NCBI RefSeq assembly: GCF_963678635.1
Contig: NC_087068.1
Location: 60,782,489 to 60,846,488, forward strand
Length of the DNA stretch: 64,000 nt
DNA from: Symsagittifera roscoffensis
Lineage: Eukaryota > Xenacoelomorpha > Acoela > Convolutidae
Reading direction: 5' to 3'
Within the stretch, counting starts at the first letter, position 1; each line of letters begins with the position of its first letter. Position numbers and translations under genes: made by a program. Below, piece after piece: positions 1-6,600 of the stretch. The notes beneath the pieces were generated by a model that saw nothing but the letters and a program-made list of their open reading frames with translations, did no database searches and had not been told where the DNA came from.

Positions 1-532
1 GTGTCTTGTAGCACGTCATTGACTATCCTGACGCTGTTGGAAGCCGTCCTCCAACACTTCTGCTCTTCCACCCTCTGTTTACAGCAAGGTAGGGGATCCA
101 CGTTTGATTCTCTGTTTCTACAGAAGCTGTTGTGGAGACACAACGTCACGTTTCTCTCCAAATCTTCTTTCAGCATCTCTACCTTCTCATTTCCACTACG
201 CTCGCTCGTCCTGGAAATTCTTTTCACAGCGGTGGTCACTGCATTCCGATGGGTCACGAAAGCTCGCTTGAAAGCTCCTGCCCCAATGTCCAGCTGATAT
301 TCACTGTACACTCTGCCATGTTTCGACATATGCTTTTTCGCATACTCGTACAACCATGCAGTCATGTTAGCTCTGAACCATGGCATCAATCGTTTTCTTG
401 CCCATATCTTCTTCACTTCCATCGGAATGTTTAGAACTTTGCACATTGTCTCAAAAAGATCTAAATCTTTTAGACAATCTAATTTCTGCAATTGTTCTCG
501 GTGCTTCCTGTCTATTATTTTCTCTCACATGA
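1..532 (-). pseudogene. ORF3 continuation of element A1 in a shifted frame, running off the left edge
   Basis: On the minus strand a frame one base off from ORF3 is open from about 532 to base 1 (177 codons or more) and continues outside the window. It overlaps the last 27 codons of ORF3. From about base 365 leftward it matches the C-terminal part of ORF3 in element A2 (about 54780-55100), sharing stretches such as DIGAGAF and RNVTLCLH. So this is the real downstream part of ORF3, and A1 carries a one-base frameshift at about 500-530. A separate overlapping ORF or programmed shifting cannot be excluded. No known domain is recognised. Confidence 0.6.
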
Positions 533-2682
533 GCTTCCAGCCATCGTATCGCCATCATAACTCCCACTATCACTATTGTTATGGGCTGTGATGAATCTGG
601 TAAACCCATGGAGAGCAGCTCTCCAGAGTCCCAGATCAACACCAGATTACTACGCTTGGGATACCACCAGGTCTGCAGCAAGCAGTGGCAAGGAAACTCA
701 TCATGCGTCAACATGATGCTCCTCCAATTACGTTTTCCCGAAGCTTCCAGCAATGGTTCCACTTCCATCATCACTCGGTGGATTTCATCATTCTCATCTA
801 CTGCATTGTAATCTGTGACAGTTGATCCTCTCTGTTTCTGTTTTTCAAAGTCACTGAAGTTCCCGCTCACATATCCCATGAATTTCTTTCCTAGTATTGA
901 CTCCAACTCTTCTTTGGTTCTTTCTGGAACTGCTGAGAAAATCTTACACAGTAACTCGTAAGACTTTTCAGACATTCTTGCCAACCTCACGCACTTCGGC
1001 ACTGAAAAAGCTTGATCCACGATCGTTCTTGTGCTCTTAACGTCCACAGCCACGAAATGTACAGGGTATCTGCTCTTGCACATTGGAGCCAACGTTGAAC
1101 CCACCAAATATCGTGCTCCTGATGGTCTACAATAAGTTTCGCTGTGTCTGATGTTCATCTCCGTTTCGATTGCTTCCCTCCATTTTCCTATATACTTCTG
1201 CTCAGTCTGCAGAACTCCTGGGAATACCTCTACGCTGATGGCTGTGACCATCTCATGTTTCTGTTCTAGATTCAGTAGTGACTCTAAAGAACCAAACATG
1301 CTGTAGAATCCTAGTGCTGTCACTAGATTCACATCGGTTCCTCCATGGCAATCTGCTATCAGTTCCGTTTCCGTTCTTGCTTTCATCACTACATTTCCAA
1401 ACAATACCGTCAACTGCTTGTGTTGTTTCTCCAGGGTTTTCACACAGTCTAGACTTCCACAAACGTGACCCTCTAGTCCACAGACTTCCGCCAGACAGCT
1501 ACCAGGTTTGACCCAGTCTTCTGGTCCCCAGCCAGGCAACTCCACTCTATCTTCTCCGTTGCTCTTAGAGGCTGTTATCATCACATTATATATGATGTTG
1601 AGGTCACGCAGGTTACAGTCCACATTCAGTTCCCTCTGTACGTCCTGTGTCGCCCGTAATATTGAGTCAGCGTTGGGACTAGGACACCACGATGGCTTCA
1701 TCAATTCCCACACTGCCATCAAGCTCGTTCTCAGTAATTCATCTGAGAACCCCAACCCAAATTCCACTCTCTTGTCGGATTTTGGCACTGAAGGTGCAGT
1801 CACCTCTTCTTCCAAGACCAATCCCAATTTGGCCTGTGGATTGTTAACGCTCTTAGTCGTCACAATTCTGGACGTCCAGAATCTTAGTAACACCGCCTGC
1901 TCATAATCAAAGAAGCAATCACGTATGTCTTCACTCAGGAAAGGATTGTATGCTATCCCTATAATCCCGGACACATAGCTATAGGACTTCTTCTTGATCG
2001 GTCCACAGTATTCACTGGATTTTGGCAATGCTCCCATAGATTCTTTAGTGAGCCTCAACTCCTTGTTTGAGAATCTCCTGATCTCGTCTATCTTTTTCAT
2101 GGGTTCCAGTTCTTCAGGTTCTTTCATGTTCACCCTCATCGGTTTACTTTGCTGCATATCCAGCATTGCTAGTAAGAACATGGCTTTCGTTCGCTCATCG
2201 CCTTCCTTCAACATTTTAACACAAGTGCTTAATGCAGGTACTGAAATCTGCTCTATCAGGAATCGAATGAAACAGAGAGCGTCTCTCCGCTTTGCACACG
2301 CTACTGCTGCTCCCTCCTGGACTATCAGATCCCTCAGATTCGTCATAAGGAAAACTTTTTCCTCCTTTGATCTCTTCCTTTCTCCCGAATCATATTCTTC
2401 GCTAGTCAGTCCCATCATGCACCAGGCGAGCCTGAGTTGTAATTCTGTCCTTACGTAAGGTACTGACACGAGAGCATGTATTCTTGGCGTAGTCCTCATT
2501 TCCTCTTCGAAATACCTCAATACTACTGCTTTCCATGGAAGGCTCACCAACTGCTCGATCGTCTCCGCCTGTACGTCAGACGACGCCAAAGTTCCGTACG
2601 CCTTCTGCTTGAGGGTGGTGCCTTGCAACATTGTTTCCAGATAACCCTCCATGGCTTTTTCCTCTTCCAGGTTTTTATCCAT
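451..2682 (-). CDS. ORF3 of element A1, orphan protein of about 743 aa
   Basis: The minus-strand ORF is open for 748 codons; the first ATG (MDKNLEEEK) is at 2682, and the five codons before it begin with TTG. I do not recognise the family. It shows no signal peptide and no clear furin site. A short hydrophobic run (ITIVIVGVMMAI) lies about 40 residues from the end, so an Env role is not supported by motifs. Several Cys/His-containing patches and a WWYP motif are visible. Element A2 has a diverged, broken homologue at 53160-55100, so the protein belongs to the transposon. In A2 it lies at the end of a much longer coding region beginning with an SGNH domain; in A1 that part is missing, and the ORF start is joined directly to the ORF3 body at MEGYLETM. 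The final 27 codons are probably out of frame (see the overlapping entry). Confidence 0.75.
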   Translation of the reverse strand: MDKNLEEEKAMEGYLETMLQGTTLKQKAYGTLASSDVQAETIEQLVSLPWKAVVLRYFEEEMRTTPRIHALVSVPYVRTELQLRLAWCMMGLTSEEYDSGERKRSKEEKVFLMTNLRDLIVQEGAAVACAKRRDALCFIRFLIEQISVPALSTCVKMLKEGDERTKAMFLLAMLDMQQSKPMRVNMKEPEELEPMKKIDEIRRFSNKELRLTKESMGALPKSSEYCGPIKKKSYSYVSGIIGIAYNPFLSEDIRDCFFDYEQAVLLRFWTSRIVTTKSVNNPQAKLGLVLEEEVTAPSVPKSDKRVEFGLGFSDELLRTSLMAVWELMKPSWCPSPNADSILRATQDVQRELNVDCNLRDLNIIYNVMITASKSNGEDRVELPGWGPEDWVKPGSCLAEVCGLEGHVCGSLDCVKTLEKQHKQLTVLFGNVVMKARTETELIADCHGGTDVNLVTALGFYSMFGSLESLLNLEQKHEMVTAISVEVFPGVLQTEQKYIGKWREAIETEMNIRHSETYCRPSGARYLVGSTLAPMCKSRYPVHFVAVDVKSTRTIVDQAFSVPKCVRLARMSEKSYELLCKIFSAVPERTKEELESILGKKFMGYVSGNFSDFEKQKQRGSTVTDYNAVDENDEIHRVMMEVEPLLEASGKRNWRSIMLTHDEFPCHCLLQTWWYPKRSNLVLIWDSGELLSMGLPDSSQPITIVIVGVMMAIRWLEAHVRENNRQEAPRTIAEIRLSKRFRSF

Positions 2683-3085
2683 ACTGTTCTTCTCCAAATT
2701 TAATTTGATTTCGATTTCAAATTTTGACTCAAGTGAGCAATTAAATGATCAATCAGGATCTAGAAAAGAAATCACGAATGTCACACTTGTCAATTTCACC
2801 TTAACATACATCGTTAAAATCTGCTTAAAGACAGTTCAGATAAAAAGATATTTATCCTAAAATTTATTAAAATCAATTGGTTTCTAAAATTTTGGAATTC
2901 GACCTAAGATTGGACAATCCAAACTTTGGATCTATTCCCAAGATCGTCATCTAGTTGTTCATGGTCACTAACCCCTACTTACCCATGATCTTAATAACCT
3001 AACACATAACATAACCTAACATAACACACATATCACATATTACATGCAACTTGGTCCTTTGGCCTAACACCCTCTCGCACATCAT
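2683..3085 (-). promoter_or_regulatory. Spacer between macro ORF and ORF3, with a candidate 3' splice site
   Basis: This 400 bp spacer is clearly homologous to 48119-48523 in A2. Both contain a run of short ATGTTATGTG-like repeats just after the macro ORF, then the same block ending in a pyrimidine tract plus AG (minus strand TTTCTTTTCTAG, AG at 2760-2761) followed by ATCCTGATT. A2 has CTCTTTTCCAG at the same place. A conserved splice acceptor ahead of the downstream ORF would fit expression from a spliced subgenomic mRNA, as retroviral env genes are. No donor was assigned. Confidence 0.45.
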
Positions 3086-3667
3086 TCAGCCTATACTTAA
3101 GTAATATTTCTTATGTAGATATACTTGTATGTTCGTATCAGAGAATATCACGTGTACAAGCGCGTACAATTCCCGAGGATGCAGTCTTCCTCTATTTGGA
3201 TCGTACACTGGAAGCGAAAGCTCCTTCACGTCCATTTCCACAAGGAAGTCCCTCAGCCTCGTCAAAGACAAGACTAGATTTTCTGGGTCCACGTGTTGCT
3301 TCTCTGTCGCCCTCGTTACCAGGAAGCATAAGTACTTTCCCGGTATTTGCGACACCGCCGGGGGTAAGGCTGCTACGCCCCCTATCCCTGGTCTTTGCTT
3401 CCAAAGGAATTCCACGTTTTTATATTCCCTCTTAAAATCTGCCGCTAGCGCCGTCCTAAAACTCATGTCTGCGGTGATAGCTACCGCACATGTTCTGTTT
3501 GTGAGTATGAAATCACTGTCTGTTAGTATTATGTTACTCGAATATTCATTTGGTAAATTAAAATATGACTCAACTACCCTGCCTATGTCAGGTTTCTTAG
3601 GTTCTTCACATGTTTCTGCTTCTAAGTTTCCTGTTTCTCTCGCTATTCTCAATTTTTTTATTATCAA
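3086..3667 (-). CDS. Macro-domain-like ORF of element A1
   Basis: The minus-strand ORF has 193 codons. Its order of motifs follows the macro (ADP-ribose binding/hydrolysing) fold, closest in layout to the OARD1/Poa1-like group: a SDFIL strand (51-55), a CAVAITADMS strand-loop (60-69), an ALAADFKREY helix (73-82), GGVAAL (96-101), KYLCFLVTRAT (111-121), a helix SLTRLRDFLVEM (134-145), ELSLPVYDP (149-157) and a final IQVYLH strand (180-185). The glycine-rich phosphate-binding loops are not canonical: SFRT replaces the first loop and DPNRGRL the last, so activity is doubtful. There is no ATG before the middle of the domain (Met68). The ORF overlaps the end of pol by four bases in the -1 frame and carries an A7 run at 3653-3659, so expression by frameshift, non-AUG start or splicing is likely. 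A2 keeps a homologue in the same place. Confidence 0.7.
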   Translation of the reverse strand: MIIKKLRIARETGNLEAETCEEPKKPDIGRVVESYFNLPNEYSSNIILTDSDFILTNRTCAVAITADMSFRTALAADFKREYKNVEFLWKQRPGIGGVAALPPAVSQIPGKYLCFLVTRATEKQHVDPENLVLSLTRLRDFLVEMDVKELSLPVYDPNRGRLHPRELYALVHVIFSDTNIQVYLHKKYYLSIG

Positions 3668-6600
3668 GTTTTCAGTGTGGTAAGTTTCTTTGCCGCCAGC
3701 TCATAAGTTTCTTTGTCCAGAAACGAGAATCCCTCCTTTACTTCCGCCTGATTGGCCTGCTTCTGCTCCAATCTTTCATAGAACTCAGTTTTCTTGCTGA
3801 GACTGTCAGCATTCTGATGTTTATCACGCATCCTATGTTCGATTATCATATGGTAGCCATCCAATCTGACTATCCATCTACCAATATAACTCTGATCCAT
3901 CGAGTAGGTCTTCAACCAGGATAACGCTCTGTTGTCCACGCGTAACTTGAAGGGAGCGCTCCCCAAGTATGCACGGTACTTTTCCACGAAGGTGACTACT
4001 GCAAACATTTCTGCTTTCGGTGCGCCATATTTCATCTCTGTGTCACTCAAGACCTTGCTGCCGTATGCAATGGGACGGAGGACTGTTCTTCCGTTCCATT
4101 CTTGCTCCTGATGCAATATTCCTGAGATGGCCACTACCGATGCGTCTGTGTCAAGGACATACATGCCCTTTTCTGTAGGCATGCCCAGCACTGGCGCTTC
4201 GCACAGTTCCCGCTTTATGTTCTCGAAAGCAACTTGTGCCTCATCATTCCATTCGAACTTTTTCCCTTTGTTGCGCATCAGCTTCTGCATCGGGTACACC
4301 TTGTCCGCGTATCCTTTTATGAATTCTCGGTAGTAATTGGCAAACCCTAGGAAGCTCATGAGCTGTGTGTCCGTTCTAGGAGCTTTCCATGTCAGCACAG
4401 CCTCTACTGCTTCTGGATCTGGCCTCACACCATGCCGGTCCACCATTCTCCCCAGGTACTTGATCGAATCCCTAAGGATTTCACATTTCGATGGTTTGCA
4501 TTTCAAGCCTGCTCTTTTCATACATCCGAAGACCTCATCGAGTCGATCAATGTGATCCTCCAGGGTTGGTGTCGCTATGACTACGTCGTCCACGTAGCAC
4601 ATCAAGAGATTCCCGTACTTTTTGGTCACTCCTGTCAAAGCCTGAGCCATCAGCCTTTGAAAGGTTGCTGTTGCATTGCACAAGCCGAAGGGCATCCTCT
4701 TCCACTGGTACAACCCCAATTCGCACGCGAATCCTGTTTTCTCCCTGTCCTTCTTTCGCAGAGGAACCTGCCAGAAGGCAGAACCCAAGTCCAATGTGGT
4801 GAAGAACTTTGCATCACCAAGTTTGGATAGGCTCTCGTCTATTCGTGGTATCGGGTACGCATCTTTAATCGTTACCGCGTTCAAGTAACGAAAGTCGCAA
4901 CAAAATCTAAGCTGCCCCCCTTTCTTTTTCGCCATTACTACTCCGCAAGCCCATGGTGATTTCGAGGGTTCTATCATGTCGTATTTAAGCAACATTTCTA
5001 TTTCCGCTCGGCACGCTTCCGATTTATGTGGCGTCATTCGCCTTGCGCCTTCCCTATGGGGAACGGCGCCCTCTTCTAGTTCGATTTCGTGTTCGACGAA
5101 ATTACAGCAACCGATGTCCGCCTTATGTTTTGAAAATACTTCGGCGTTCCGATCTAGGAGGTCCCGCAATTTTTCAAAATCTCCCTCACCTATTTTTCCT
5201 TTTAAATGTTCTATTTCTGGCAAAACCGGTTCATATGACGAGGGGCGTTCCGGAAAATTCGAGCAGCTTGATAAGCCGTCGTCCGTTTCGGATTTCATTG
5301 AAAACAATTTACGAATAGATTTTAATTCATCAATCCTCTTTAAAATTTTATCTTTATTTGCATGATAAGGACAGTCTTTCACACTATATTTCTTCAAGTT
5401 TTGTGTCTCTTCATAGTCGGTCCTCATCGGCAATGCGTAACCAAGCTTCTTTCCACGCTGGATTGAAACCGTGGTGTCCAGTGTGTTCAACAACACACTG
5501 ACACACAGTCCGTTTCGCGTTACCGAGAAGCTCCGGCCTAAAATCACCGAACTCTGACTATTTGGATTCGGTACTAAGCAAACCTGTTTACTATCACTTA
5601 ACGAATTTAAATTTCTCATTCTAAAAATCGCTACTACAGCTTGTCCTGGTTGTAACTTTACTTTTCTATCCAAAAAAACTGGTACCTTATTTTCATCTGT
5701 TATTATCCTATTAATGGGTCTCTCAACATACTTTCGGTCCGGGTTTCTAATCCGTATTAGACCGTTGTTTAAGTCAATCATCACGTCAAAGTTCCTGGCA
5801 AAATCTCTGCCCAAGATGAATTGGTCGGCGTCGTCCAGATTCTCTACCACCAGGAAGCTCATCCAAAGGTTCCGTCCTCCCATGTGAAGGACCGTCACCG
5901 GTGTTCTTCCGCCTACGTAGATAGCTCCTCGATTTGCAGCGGCTAGTCGGAGATTCGTAGGAATCAGATCTTCCCGCGTGAAGCCCATTCTCTCCCAGGT
6001 TTTTATCGGCATCACGCTCACCACCGCGCCTGTGTCCAGAAGCCCTGTGACTCCGATTTTTGTTCCGTTGGTGTCAAGCAGGTGTGCTGTCACATCTGCT
6101 TCATATCCAATATGTACCGCGTCTTGTTCCATCATGGCGTCATGGCCTATCCTGCGGACTTTGAGTTCCTCTTCACCCAAATAGATCTGCCCCATTTGGT
6201 CATCATCTGTTGTTATGTAAGTCCTGGTGTAGATGCTGATTCCATCCACGTTCAGCATTATTTGATACGGCCCATAGACCTCCAAGTAGCGTCCATGAAG
6301 TTTCTTCATGCGAGGGCCACCCGTCGTTAGTAGTGCTCGCACAGCTCTCGACTCAGTGCGTGGCTCCACCTGCCTCAGATAATCTGCATATGTGTCCAAA
6401 TGCATTAAAGTGAACTCTGATGGTTCACTCAAATTTCTTATTACCTGGTGTCCAGCCACTGAGATTATCGACTGTATCTTCTTTCCTTGCGGCGCCATGC
6501 CGAACCTCTTACCGGAGATCACTTTAAGTTTCATATCTAAACTGCTTGGTGTTTTCGTCTCCTCGAACTCCGTTGCTTCGAAGGTATTCAGTTGCTCCTG

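Noticed and set aside
451-2682. ORF3 as an envelope protein
   Set aside because: Position fits env, but there is no signal peptide, no convincing transmembrane anchor and no furin site in the real frame.
2993-3045. Short ATAACCTAACAC-like repeats as telomeric sequence
   Set aside because: They are the irregular TTATGTGTTATG-type run that both A elements carry after the macro ORF.
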